From Lachnospiraceae bacterium (GTDB lineage: Bacteria; Bacillota; Clostridia; Lachnospirales; Lachnospiraceae): DNA of 40,301 bases. The DNA is taken from contig JAEEOQ010000076.1 of NCBI GenBank assembly GCA_016284355.1, forward strand, positions 1-40,301, in the 5' to 3' direction. Of the stretch, positions 1-8,857 are shown piece after piece. The notes under the pieces are model-generated. The model did not search any database and had not been told where the DNA came from. It worked only from the letters and a program-made list of their open reading frames with translations. A program made the translations under genes and the position numbers. How positions within the stretch are numbered: position 1 is the first letter of the stretch; each line of letters starts with the position of its first letter.

Positions 1-3000
1 TCATAGTAATCAAGCTGTATCTTATAACGGTCTGTAAGCACCTTTTCTCCTCCCTCTTCAGGAACTCTGTCTGTCTTGTAGTCAAGAAGCACTATGCCAT
101 CATCTTCTTCCCACCAGACATCGATGATTCCCTGAATAAGTATATCATTTTCTACGGCGATTACAAACGGGCTTTCTCGGTGAAGTACATTTTTTAAGGA
201 TGCAGCCTTCATTCTTTCCGCAAAGCTGCTGCAAAGCGCAGTTCTTATCTTATAGTCGCTTACCGCTTTTCTGTCTTCAGGAGTCAGCCTTCCTTCTTTA
301 ACCTCATTATCGATATATGCAGTTACTTCTTCTTTTCCTGCTCCTGCCATCTTTTCAAAATCCATATGCTCCATAACTGAGTGATAGATGGTGCCTCGCT
401 CGTTACCCGCTATCTTTTCCTCTTCTCTTGCAAAAGCAGGAATGTAAGGTTCTTTTTCATATGTAACTATCTCGCCGAATTCCTCTTCGGAATGGGAAAG
501 AGCCTTGATCTCTGAAACAGTCATCTTTCCCTTAAGAAGGGCTTCTTCCATATAAGGGTACCTGTAAGCGCTTTCTCTTTCAATAAGGGCAATGGTATCA
601 GGATCACCGTCTTCAATAGCACCTGTAAGCTTCATAAGGGCGCCAAGATGCCTTTCATATTCAGTCTTTTTTGCAGCAAATAAAAGATCGTCAGCTGTAA
701 CAACCTTGAGGGTTAGTGCGTCTTTAACCCCCGGAAAAGTATAATAGGCTCTCATTAACATATCAAGGAAGGAACCGCATTTTGAAAGCTCGGCAAAATC
801 AGTCCCGGATGATGCGGCGTTTTCGGAAAGCTTTGCAAAATCCTTGCTGACCCCGGTTATAATAAGTCTTTTTTCTGCTCTTGTCATAGCGACATAATAG
901 ATACGAAGTTCTTCGCCAAGAGCGTCTTCGTGCATCTTTTTTGTAATAAGCTTTTTAAGAAGCGGAACCTTTGATGTCCTTGTCTCAAGGTCGATCTTTT
1001 TCATAGCTGTTCCAAAACTTCCGTGGACAGCAAGTATCTTTTTCTCATCCTGAGTATTAAAAGACTTGCCTGCTCCCGACACGAAACAAACAGGGAACTG
1101 AAGCCCCTTTGATTTGTGGATGCTCATGATCCTCACCACGTTTTCTCCTGCGGAAGCCGTGGCTTCGCCGTAGTCCACCTCGTATTTTTTAAGTTTTTCT
1201 ATATATCTAACAAAATGGAAAAGACCGTGAAAAGCACTTTCTTCGAACGCAGAAGCTTTTTCGCGCAGCATATCAAGGTTTGCTCTTCTGACTATGCCAC
1301 CCGGCATAGCGCTTACATACTCATAAAACTTTGTCTCGGTATAGAGCATGCCGATAAGCTCGTTTATTGATCTGTATATAACTTCGCTTCTCCATCTTCC
1401 GATCTTTTCTATAAAATCAGCGCATTTTTCGTCATTTATATTTGCAAGGAGGGCATCATAAAATGAACCCGTTTTTCCTGCAGTAATCCTTATCTTTGCC
1501 ATATCATCCGGAGTAAACCCGCCGATATAAGACATCATAACACTGGCAAGAGGAATATCGCTGCGCGGATTATCAAGTACCGTAAGAAGGTTTAATATCA
1601 CCTGCACTTCCCAGGCAGAGAAGTATCCGCTGCTTGTCTCGCAGACTGCAGGTATGCCCTCGTTGTTAAGGATATTGACGAAAATATCGCCCCATCCCTT
1701 CATGCTTCGAAGCAAAATAACGATATCACCGTAATTTACGCCTTCTTTGTGAAGTTCTCTTATACGCTGGCTCACCATACTGGCTTCTGCGTCGATCTTG
1801 CTGTCAAACTCCACATTTTCGGACTCCTCCTTTTGATCCAAAAGAAGGATCTCGTCAGGGCCAAGGTCTTCCTTTTTAGGGTCTCCCGGTATAAGAAGTG
1901 CGTCTTTATCGTAATTAACTCCGCCAAGTTCTTCTTGCATAATGCCGCTAAATACGGTATTTACCGAAGTCAAAACATTCTTTGTGCTTCTGAAGTTATG
2001 ACCAAGGACTATCTTTTCATAAAGAGTACCCTTCTCGTCCCTGTTGTATCTGTTATATGTATTGTATTTGGTAACAAACAGCTCCGGTTTTGCCTGACGG
2101 AAGCTGTAGATACTCTGCTTAACATCTCCCACCATAAAAATATTTGGCTTTCCAAGTTTTTCGCCGGATATTGACCTTAATATATTTTCCTGAAGGTCGT
2201 TGCTGTCCTGATACTCGTCTATGAGTATTTCTGCGTATTTATCCCTGTATTCAGCTGCTGCAGGGGTAGGATTGCCATCATCACCTACAAGCACCTTAAG
2301 TGCCATATGTGCAACATCAGAAAAATCAGCCATATTCTTTTTACGCTTGGCCTTTTCAAAGGCTTTTTTAAAATCTATGGTAAGATTGATGGCGCATCTT
2401 ATGTCTTCTTTGGTGGCTGCAGTGTCTGCTATGATATCTTCTTTGCTATCGGAAAATACAGCCTTTTTAAGGTCGCCAATCTTTTCTTTTCCTCTGTTAC
2501 GTAATGCTGCCGCTTCTTCCAAAAGTATGATTTCTTCTTCAGGACACGCTTTTTTTGTATAAAGCTTACCAAAATCCATACCATTTATAGCACCATAAAG
2601 TTCCTCAAAGGAAAGGTTCAAAAGCCCTTTTACCAAACCATAGTTCCCACTGAAAATCGAATTGGCTTTATCATTAAAATGAGCCTTTTCGCAAATCTTT
2701 ACCGCTTTTTCAAAATCCTTCACTGCAGATTGTATAAATTTCTCGGAGTAGCTCATTAAGAACTCTTCATTTGGGATACCGTCCACATTATATATATCCA
2801 TCTGGGCCGCAAGCCAGCCCTCAGGATCCGGGGTGCTGTCTGCCTCCGTATACAGATCTTCTATGATCTCAGAAAGCTTGTCATCATACTTTCCGCCTGA
2901 AATCTTTTTAGCAAAGCTGAGGAAAGCAGGATCTTTTTCAGCGTATTTGCTTTCAAGGAACTTATCCATAACATCGCTTCTAAGAAGCTTTACTTCCGCG

Positions 3001-3398
3001 TCATCAGGAGTCCTGAAAGCAGGATCGATATCCGCCTCATCAAAATGCTCGCTTACAACTTTCTTGCAAAAGCTGTCTATGGTAGAGATCTGGGCACTGT
3101 TAACAAGGGCGCTCTGTCTTATAAGATTCGCCCTTTCACGCTCTGAAAGTTCCGCTTCACCTGCCGATAAAGCCTCGTCAATACGGCGGGTAAGCCTTTC
3201 TCTCATCTCTGCTGCCGCAGCCCTTGTAAATGTAACAACAAGGAGTCTGTCAACATCGATGGGATTTTCTTTATCTGTTATCATATTAAATATTCGCTCA
3301 ATGAGGACCGCCGTTTTACCGGATCCTGCAGAGGCAGAAACAATGCACTCGCGGTTTCTGATATTGATAGCGTCTTCCTGCTGTCTTGTCCAGCCCAT
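1..3398 (-). CDS. addA: ATP-dependent helicase/nuclease subunit AddA (3' end cut by window edge)
   Basis: AddA is the motor and one nuclease of the AddAB complex, which processes double-strand breaks to Chi-containing 3' tails for RecA. About 1132 codons are visible. The start MGWTRQQEDAI lies 1 bp after the addB stop. Superfamily 1A helicase motifs are in order: Walker A SASAGSGKT near residues 21-29, TFTRAAAAEM, the Walker B region LIDEYQDSN, and GDVKQSIYSFR. A motif VI-like YYVAMTRAEKRL follows. Near the visible end, GIIDVWWEE followed by LLDYKTD matches the RecB-type nuclease core. B. subtilis AddA has about 1232 residues, so roughly the last 70-100 are outside the window. It is translated in tandem with addB from the addB promoter. 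Family assignment is very secure. Confidence 0.96.
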   Translation of the reverse strand, partial: MGWTRQQEDAINIRNRECIVSASAGSGKTAVLIERIFNMITDKENPIDVDRLLVVTFTRAAAAEMRERLTRRIDEALSAGEAELSERERANLIRQSALVNSAQISTIDSFCKKVVSEHFDEADIDPAFRTPDDAEVKLLRSDVMDKFLESKYAEKDPAFLSFAKKISGGKYDDKLSEIIEDLYTEADSTPDPEGWLAAQMDIYNVDGIPNEEFLMSYSEKFIQSAVKDFEKAVKICEKAHFNDKANSIFSGNYGLVKGLLNLSFEELYGAINGMDFGKLYTKKACPEEEIILLEEAAALRNRGKEKIGDLKKAVFSDSKEDIIADTAATKEDIRCAINLTIDFKKAFEKAKRKKNMADFSDVAHMALKVLVGDDGNPTPAAAEYRDKYAEILIDEYQDSNDLQENILRSISGEKLGKPNIFMVGDVKQSIYSFRQAKPELFVTKYNTYNRYNRDEKGTLYEKIVLGHNFRSTKNVLTSVNTVFSGIMQEELGGVNYDKDALLIPGDPKKEDLGPDEILLLDQKEESENVEFDSKIDAEASMVSQRIRELHKEGVNYGDIVILLRSMKGWGDIFVNILNNEGIPAVCETSSGYFSAWEVQVILNLLTVLDNPRSDIPLASVMMSYIGGFTPDDMAKIRITAGKTGSFYDALLANINDEKCADFIEKIGRWRSEVIYRSINELIGMLYTETKFYEYVSAMPGGIVRRANLDMLREKASAFEESAFHGLFHFVRYIEKLKKYEVDYGEATASAGENVVRIMSIHKSKGLQFPVCFVSGAGKSFNTQDEKKILAVHGSFGTAMKKIDLETRTSKVPLLKKLITKKMHEDALGEELRIYYVAMTRAEKRLIITGVSKDFAKLSENAASSGTDFAELSKCGSFLDMLMRAYYTFPGVKDALTLKVVTADDLLFAAKKTEYERHLGALMKLTGAIEDGDPDTIALIERESAYRYPYMEEALLKGKMTVSEIKALSHSEEEFGEIVTYEKEPYIPAFAREEEKIAGNERGTIYHSVMEHMDFEKMAGAGKEEVTAYIDNEVKEGRLTPEDRKAVSDYKIRTALCSSFAERMKAASLKNVLHRESPFVIAVENDILIQGIIDVWWEEDDGIVLLDYKTDRVPEEGGEKVLTDRYKIQLDYY

Positions 3399-3399
3399 G

Positions 3400-6300
3400 T
3401 TACTGCCCTCCTCCGTATATTTCTTCAATCTGCTCAGGCTTAAGCTTTTCAAGTTTCCTGTAAGAATACTTTCCTGTCCTTGTTTCAAAACCGCAGATTC
3501 CATTAAACTTGCAATATTTGCAGGCTTCTTTATCTCCGATGGCGTAAGGATCTATTTCAATCTTTCCGTCTCTGATACCTTTTAAGACTTCTTCTGCTTT
3601 TTCCTCAGCCTTATTTGCTATACCTGTCAAAATCTCTCTTGAATAAAGATCACCGACAAAATTACCGTTCTTTTGCAATTTGGCATTGATAACGGTAGAA
3701 GTATAGCTCTCGTGGTTTTTAAGGCACTCACCAAGTACCCTGTCATTAACCTCTACAGAATCGATATTCTTATTAACGGCCCCGTTCATCTTAAACTCAC
3801 CGGCAAGCTTATCTTCGCTTTCAACCAAAGGATTCTTAAAAGTGTAATAGAACATACCTGAAGGAACCACTTCTTTTTCAGGATCTTTTTTTGCCTCTGA
3901 TTTAAGTACGGCATTAAGATAAAGAGCAAGCTGTATGTTAAGTCCGTAATAAAACTCGGTTATATCAAACTTTTTCTCTGAAGACTTGTAATCGATTATC
4001 CTTATGTATTTTTTATCGTCATCTTCAGCAGTATCTATTCTGTCTATGGTACCCTTAAGGCCATCAGCATCAAAAGACTGCTCAAACTCGGAAGGGTCAA
4101 AAGCTCCCGCACGGACCTGTTCCACCACCTTAAGAGCTGTAACAACTGCTATGTCTTTTATCTGCTCTGTCATGGCTAAAAGCCTTGCAGTAGAGCCAAA
4201 TATGCCTTCATTATAACTTTCTATAACCTTGCCTGAAATGACCGTAGCAAGTTCTTTGCACCGCTCATCCGTAATGCCGGCAAAACCTTCCTCTGAGCCC
4301 TTTACTGCTGATGAAAACTTTGCGATTATCTCGTGGTATATCTGGCCAAGATCAGGCGCAGCGATCTCGCTTGTCTTTCTTTCATTAAGGCCAAGACCGT
4401 AGGTAAGGAAATGGGCAAAAGCACAGGATGAAAATTTCTCAAGCCTTGAGACACTTCCCTTCATCTCCTTATAAAGTTCTCTGCTTACCGCTTCGCTAAG
4501 CGGAGCATCATTTCTTTTGCTCTCAAAGCCTTCTAGTGCTGCCTTAAAAGCGGGATCATCGGATCCTTTTGTGAGATGGTACTTAAGCAATGCGTAAAAA
4601 TCATCGCTCGTAACATCTTCAAGAAGACCGGAAAAAACATAGTCTAAACCCTTATCTTTTCTTATCTCCCTTAAAATATCGTTTCCCGCGATGTCAGGCT
4701 CTTCTTCTATAAGCCCTGTAAAGATCTTCTTAATCTTAGGGATGACATAAGAAGGACGCAGCGCCGCTCCATCGCTTCCTGCAAGAGAATAAGTAAGGTA
4801 AAGCCTTTGCGTAGGCTTTGTAAGGTTCATATAGATATAAAACTGCTCTGTTATCTGACGCTCACGAAGCCCCGGAGCAAGCTCCACATCAAAAGCAGTG
4901 ATCTTTTCCTTGTCAGAATCTGAAAGGATACCAGCCTTGGTGCCTGAAGCAGGGATAACGCCCTCATTAACTCCAAGTACAAATAAAGCTTTGATCCCTT
5001 TTATACGCGTACGGTTAAGATCGCCCACAACTATGCAGTCCATACCGGGCGGTATAAGACCCACATCCTCTTCTTTAAAGCCCGATTCAACGAGGTCTGA
5101 AAACTCATCAAGATCGATCTTCTCATCTCCCATGAGCTCAGACATCTTTTCAAACACGGAAAGAACAAGCCTGTACACCTGACCATATTCTTTAGCAAGA
5201 AGAAGTTCACCCTCTTTTTCAAAATCTGCCTGCATATCGGCAAGGATGTTTTCAGCGTCGTGAAGGCAAAGGAAATCATATATACCTCTTGCCATGTCAC
5301 CTGCAAGGCTCTCTTTACTTGTTAAAACCTCGCAAAGAGCTTCAAAGCTTTCTGCCACGTACTTTCTGACATCATTTACACATGGGTCGCACTTTGTCCA
5401 CTCTTTAAGATAAGAGTTACGACCGCGAAGCCCTGTCTTTATGATGAAATTCTCAAAAAGATCGATACTGTCTGTATCAGGAGCAGCAAATCCGCTTCTA
5501 AGATACCTCATAACAGGCTCATAGGCAAAGTCTTCGTCTATCACAGCGATGGCTGCTCTAATGAGTTCAACAAGAGGATTTTTTAATATATCTTTCTTTC
5601 TGTCTATAAATACAAGAATGCCACGCTTTTTAGCCTCTTTTTCTATCTCGTCCGCATACCTTGACATATCTCCCGTTATAAACGCAATGTCGCGAAATCT
5701 GTAGCCCTCGTCTCTTATAAGGTGCTCAGCCTCATTCATAACAAAGGCAACTTCGCTTCCCCTGTTATATTCTTTTTTAATCCTGATGGATTCAGGTTTT
5801 TTCTCATATTTTGCGTAAGGATACCTGAAAATATTCTCTCTTAAGGCTGCTATTTCGGCATTTTCAAGAGGATAATCGGTAATAAAATCCGGCGCCACCT
5901 TTATATGCTCTTCTTCCGCCACCTTAAGCAGAGTGCGGATAGTCTTGGCGCTAAGAGCAAAAAGGTCAAACTCACCCACAGAAGAAAGATTTACCTTAGG
6001 GTCTATGGTTACCGTAACAAGCACATCTTTTGCCATAGAAAAAAGGATACGCAGTACCTTAACCTGGGAAGGAGTAAAGCCTGTAAAGCCATCAAAAAGG
6101 ATAACGCTGTTTTTAAGGCTGTCTGATTTTTCAAGGCAGATACAAAGAAGGTCAAGGATCTCTTCTGCGGTGATATATTTATCTTTTTTATATTCGTTAA
6201 AGCTCTTATAAATAAGGTTAACATCTTTAAGCTTGCTCCTAAGAAGAGGTTGACCCGAAAGACCTTCTGTTACCTTATCAAGAGCCTCCGGTGAAACGCA

Positions 6301-6702
6301 GTACTGATAAAGCTCTGTAATAAGACTCTTAAGCTCTTCCGTAAAGCCCTGTTTGTTTCTGGCATGCCCATAATAAACAAGCTCTTCTTTTTTCTCGTTA
6401 AGGAGCTTTCTTATAACCATATTTTTGCCGGTGTCTTCGAGGGTAAGGCGGTCAGGCTCTCCCACTTCTTCAAATACTCTGTAGGCAAGGCGCATAAATG
6501 AAAGGACATCAATGTTGCTGATGCCCTTTTTTTCGCTCATCATAACAAGGTCGCGCTGGGTCTGCATAGTAAACTGTTCAGGGACTATAACAAAAAAGCC
6601 TGCGTTTTTGTCTTTTGCAGCCTCACTTATGATCTTGCTGTATGCTTTATAAGATTTGCCGGAGGAAGAACCCCCGAGAATAAACTGAAGTGCCAAACCC
6701 AT
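3400..6702 (-). CDS. addB: ATP-dependent helicase/deoxyribonuclease subunit AddB
   Basis: AddB is the second subunit of AddAB; it has a degenerate helicase fold used for Chi scanning and a C-terminal nuclease. I place the start at MGLALQFILGG because AAGGGGG lies just upstream; the frame stays open further upstream, into a hairpin-rich repeat and past the promoter, so that extension is not coding. The product is about 1100 aa. Walker A GGSSSGKS is at residues 10-17. The nuclease core has GTIDRID followed by IIDYKSSEKK. The iron-sulphur cysteines are present: one in SRLEKFSSCAFAHF and three in CKYCKFNGIC (CX2CX5C), so the 4Fe-4S staple should be intact. It is followed directly by addA (1 bp gap), the usual addB-addA order of Firmicutes. 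Confidence 0.96.
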   Translation of the reverse strand: MGLALQFILGGSSSGKSYKAYSKIISEAAKDKNAGFFVIVPEQFTMQTQRDLVMMSEKKGISNIDVLSFMRLAYRVFEEVGEPDRLTLEDTGKNMVIRKLLNEKKEELVYYGHARNKQGFTEELKSLITELYQYCVSPEALDKVTEGLSGQPLLRSKLKDVNLIYKSFNEYKKDKYITAEEILDLLCICLEKSDSLKNSVILFDGFTGFTPSQVKVLRILFSMAKDVLVTVTIDPKVNLSSVGEFDLFALSAKTIRTLLKVAEEEHIKVAPDFITDYPLENAEIAALRENIFRYPYAKYEKKPESIRIKKEYNRGSEVAFVMNEAEHLIRDEGYRFRDIAFITGDMSRYADEIEKEAKKRGILVFIDRKKDILKNPLVELIRAAIAVIDEDFAYEPVMRYLRSGFAAPDTDSIDLFENFIIKTGLRGRNSYLKEWTKCDPCVNDVRKYVAESFEALCEVLTSKESLAGDMARGIYDFLCLHDAENILADMQADFEKEGELLLAKEYGQVYRLVLSVFEKMSELMGDEKIDLDEFSDLVESGFKEEDVGLIPPGMDCIVVGDLNRTRIKGIKALFVLGVNEGVIPASGTKAGILSDSDKEKITAFDVELAPGLRERQITEQFYIYMNLTKPTQRLYLTYSLAGSDGAALRPSYVIPKIKKIFTGLIEEEPDIAGNDILREIRKDKGLDYVFSGLLEDVTSDDFYALLKYHLTKGSDDPAFKAALEGFESKRNDAPLSEAVSRELYKEMKGSVSRLEKFSSCAFAHFLTYGLGLNERKTSEIAAPDLGQIYHEIIAKFSSAVKGSEEGFAGITDERCKELATVISGKVIESYNEGIFGSTARLLAMTEQIKDIAVVTALKVVEQVRAGAFDPSEFEQSFDADGLKGTIDRIDTAEDDDKKYIRIIDYKSSEKKFDITEFYYGLNIQLALYLNAVLKSEAKKDPEKEVVPSGMFYYTFKNPLVESEDKLAGEFKMNGAVNKNIDSVEVNDRVLGECLKNHESYTSTVINAKLQKNGNFVGDLYSREILTGIANKAEEKAEEVLKGIRDGKIEIDPYAIGDKEACKYCKFNGICGFETRTGKYSYRKLEKLKPEQIEEIYGGGQ

Positions 6703-6726
6703 ATCCCCCTTATAAAAACTACAATC

Positions 6727-6755
6727 ATTATAGCAAACATTTGTTTTCTTTGCAA
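6727..6755 (-). promoter_or_regulatory. Sigma-A promoter of addBA
   Basis: On the minus strand, TTGCAA (6750-6755), a 17-bp spacer and a perfect TATAAT (6727-6732) lie 24 bp upstream of the addB start. The leader would be short. The palindrome-ended element at 6776-6896 lies upstream of this promoter, so it should not be part of the addB transcript. Confidence 0.75.
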
Positions 6756-6775
6756 GTGAACTTGTAGTTGAAAAA

Positions 6776-6896
6776 TTACATATGTACCGCATCGGGCTAC
6801 TAGGCTCGGCGGTGCCTTGCCAAGGGCCCGATATGCCTCGCACGTAAGCTTTGCGCTATGCGCACAGCAAGTGCTCATGGCTAGGTACATATGTAA
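6776..6896. repeat. 121-bp palindrome-ended, hairpin-rich element
   Basis: The element begins with TTACATATGTACC and ends with its exact reverse complement, a 13-bp terminal inverted repeat whose core TACATATGTA is itself palindromic. Inside are further stems: ATCGGGC (6791-6797) with GCCCGAT (6826-6832), CCTTG-C-CAAGG (6815-6825), and TGCGC/GCGCA (6852-6864). It sits between the terminator of the solute-binding protein gene and the addB promoter. It looks like a small non-autonomous repeat (MITE or REP-like), but no target duplication or second copy is evident in the window. Confidence 0.55.
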
Positions 6897-6904
6897 AAAT
6901 GCAA

Positions 6905-6937
6905 AAGCACCTCCGGGAATATCCCCGGAGGCACCTT
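6905..6937 (-). terminator. Rho-independent terminator after the solute-binding protein gene
   Basis: On the minus strand GGTGCCTCCGGGG, a short loop, then CCCGGAGGTGC is followed by TTTTGCATTTTT. It begins about 34 bp after the stop of the upstream gene and has a strong GC stem. Confidence 0.85.
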
Positions 6938-6970
6938 TATATCCTGATTTTAAATTATTACAAGATTAGA

Positions 6971-8620
6971 TTAACGAGCATTGTAACGATCAACTGCAGC
7001 CTGCTGATACTTGATACAATCATCAATACCGTATGTATGAAGGTCTGCTACGAATGAATCGTACTCTTCCATTGGCTTCTGTCCTGTGATGAACTTAATT
7101 GTGTTCTCCTGAACAAGAGTCCTTATTGAAGTATAAATGCTGTTGAATGCATTCTGCTCTTCTTCTGTAAGTGTTCTGCAAGCAGGAAGCATAAGATCAA
7201 AATGACCCTTATTCCAGTAGTCATAAGCTTCCATAGCTCTGTTTCCTTCGTAAAGAACTGAGAAGTTACCCCAGTTGTAAAGACCGAAGTCAGAAGTACC
7301 AAGTGTGTACTTGGAGAAGAGTGCATCTGAAAGTGATGTTCTCTCACCGCTGCTAACCATACCCTGAAGTGACTCTGAAGCATGGTAAACGCCCTGATCG
7401 TCTTTAACTACTGATTCACCCTCAATACCAAGTGACTTAAGAAGTACATTCTTCTGATCGAATGTGTTATCAAGCCATCTGAGTGCAAGAGGAACATCCT
7501 TACAGTTAGTAGTAACTACAAGTGTTTCTTTTGTGATCTCGCTTGTTGCGAAACCGATCTGAGGAACATCACCCTTGTTAAGAACAGGAGCTGGAGCGCC
7601 CTGAAGGAAGAAGTTCTCATCTGTAGCGATACCCTGAAGTTTGTATACATCAGCTGTAAGTCCCCAGATGTTACATGAAGCACCGGCTCTGCCTGTACCA
7701 ATGTAATCACCTGCTGCATTCATCATTGAAGCATCGTTTGAAATAAAGTTAGGATCGATAAGACCCTCAGCATACCAGTCTCTGAAAAGCTGTACCCACT
7801 GTCTGTAGCCATCCTCGCAAGGACCATACTTTACAGTGTTGCCTTCTTTATAGAACTCACCAAGAACGCCGTAAGCTGAAATGAAATCACCCATTACGTC
7901 GTAACCGTTCTGAGCACCGATAAGAAGAGGTGCCTCACAGTTGTAGTTATCTTTGAATGCTTTAAGAACTGTATGCCACTCGTCGATTGTCTCAGGAGTC
8001 TGAAGTCCGAGTTCATCGAGCCAGTCTTTTCTTAAGCAAAGACCTGCCCAAACAGACTCACCCTTAACTTCGCCGTAGTCAGAAGCTACTGTATAAACAC
8101 CTACAAGACGTCCGTCATCGGTTGTTGTATCCTTTGCAAAAGCAGGATAATCGTTACGGATCTTCATGTAGTTAGGCATATACTTAGGAACAAGATCTGT
8201 AAGTTCAATTGTTACACCATCTGTACAAGCCTGAACAATACCGCCTGTGTAATAGCTCTCAGCAGAACGAATGATGTCAGGATACTCACCTGAAGCGATC
8301 ATGAGGTTGAATTTCTCCTGAGCCTCTGCCTGTGGAACAGCTACATAATCAACATGTACACCTGTCTGCTTTTCATACTCCTGCATAGCAACGAGCTCAT
8401 TTGGGTTCTCGATGTAGTTGTTGCTCCACCAGAGCCACATAGAAAGCTTTCCGTCCTTTACAGGCCATGAGAATTCTTCTTCTGAAGTATCTCCTCCCTG
8501 AGCTGAGTCGGCCTTGCCGCCCTCGTTTGCTTTACCGCCGTTTTCTGACTTACCACATGCTGCAAAAGAAGCAACGATCATAGCAAGAACAAGAAATAAA
8601 GCAATAACTTTTTTCTTCAT
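6971..8620 (-). CDS. ABC transporter extracellular solute-binding lipoprotein, sugar type
   Basis: This 549-aa protein has a lipoprotein signal peptide: KKK, a hydrophobic stretch, then the lipobox ASFAAC with the acylated cysteine near residue 22, followed by a flexible Gly/Lys/Glu-rich linker. The rest resembles family 1 solute-binding proteins of the large LplA/polysaccharide-type group, with WLWWSNNY near the start of the mature fold and long aromatic-rich stretches. It would bind a carbohydrate or oligosaccharide outside the membrane and deliver it to an ABC permease. No permease or ATPase gene is next to it: it has its own promoter and terminator and so looks monocistronic, an orphan binding protein. 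The start is supported by AGAGGAG upstream. The ligand cannot be told from the sequence. Confidence 0.9.
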   Translation of the reverse strand: MKKKVIALFLVLAMIVASFAACGKSENGGKANEGGKADSAQGGDTSEEEFSWPVKDGKLSMWLWWSNNYIENPNELVAMQEYEKQTGVHVDYVAVPQAEAQEKFNLMIASGEYPDIIRSAESYYTGGIVQACTDGVTIELTDLVPKYMPNYMKIRNDYPAFAKDTTTDDGRLVGVYTVASDYGEVKGESVWAGLCLRKDWLDELGLQTPETIDEWHTVLKAFKDNYNCEAPLLIGAQNGYDVMGDFISAYGVLGEFYKEGNTVKYGPCEDGYRQWVQLFRDWYAEGLIDPNFISNDASMMNAAGDYIGTGRAGASCNIWGLTADVYKLQGIATDENFFLQGAPAPVLNKGDVPQIGFATSEITKETLVVTTNCKDVPLALRWLDNTFDQKNVLLKSLGIEGESVVKDDQGVYHASESLQGMVSSGERTSLSDALFSKYTLGTSDFGLYNWGNFSVLYEGNRAMEAYDYWNKGHFDLMLPACRTLTEEEQNAFNSIYTSIRTLVQENTIKFITGQKPMEEYDSFVADLHTYGIDDCIKYQQAAVDRYNAR

Positions 8621-8667
8621 ACTAATTTTTCTCCTCTCTAAATTAGAAATTAGTTTAGATTTTTTTT

Positions 8668-8689
8668 GATCACGTTTGTTTTCGTGACC
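8668..8689. promoter_or_regulatory. Inverted repeat at the transcription start of the solute-binding protein gene (possible operator)
   Basis: GATCACG (8668-8674) and CGTGACC (8683-8689) form arms with one mismatch around an 8-bp T-rich centre. The pair lies just downstream of the -10 hexamer, where a repressor of LacI/GntR type could block transcription. It could equally be a hairpin at the start of the mRNA. The regulator is unknown. Confidence 0.4.
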
Positions 8690-8697
8690 ATGTCTAA

Positions 8698-8726
8698 ATT
8701 GTATATAGACAAGCTGTTTTTGTCCA
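8698..8726 (-). promoter_or_regulatory. Sigma-A promoter of the solute-binding protein gene
   Basis: On the minus strand, TGGACA (8721-8726) and TACAAT (8698-8703) are separated by 17 bp, about 78 bp upstream of the start codon. It lies after the secDF terminator, which supports independent transcription. Confidence 0.7.
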
Positions 8727-8741
8727 TGTCATTTAATTAAT

Positions 8742-8776
8742 AAAAAAAGCGGTGGATTAATAATCAATCCACCGCC
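8742..8776 (-). terminator. Rho-independent terminator after secDF
   Basis: A perfect 10-bp stem on the minus strand, GCGGTGGATT with AATCCACCGC and a 7-nt loop, is followed by TTTTTTT. It is the first strong terminator after the long run of genes that begins near 24 kb. Confidence 0.92.
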
Positions 8777-8857
8777 AATAGGCTATTTACGTAATTCAAA
8801 CGTTCTACGAGATTCTTTTGTTAATTTTGGGACATCTGTACCAAAACTTGTGAAAAA

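Noticed and set aside
6703-6843. Extended addB start 47 codons upstream
   Set aside because: The extension runs through the promoter hexamers and part of the hairpin repeat, and the internal ATG has a strong ribosome binding site.
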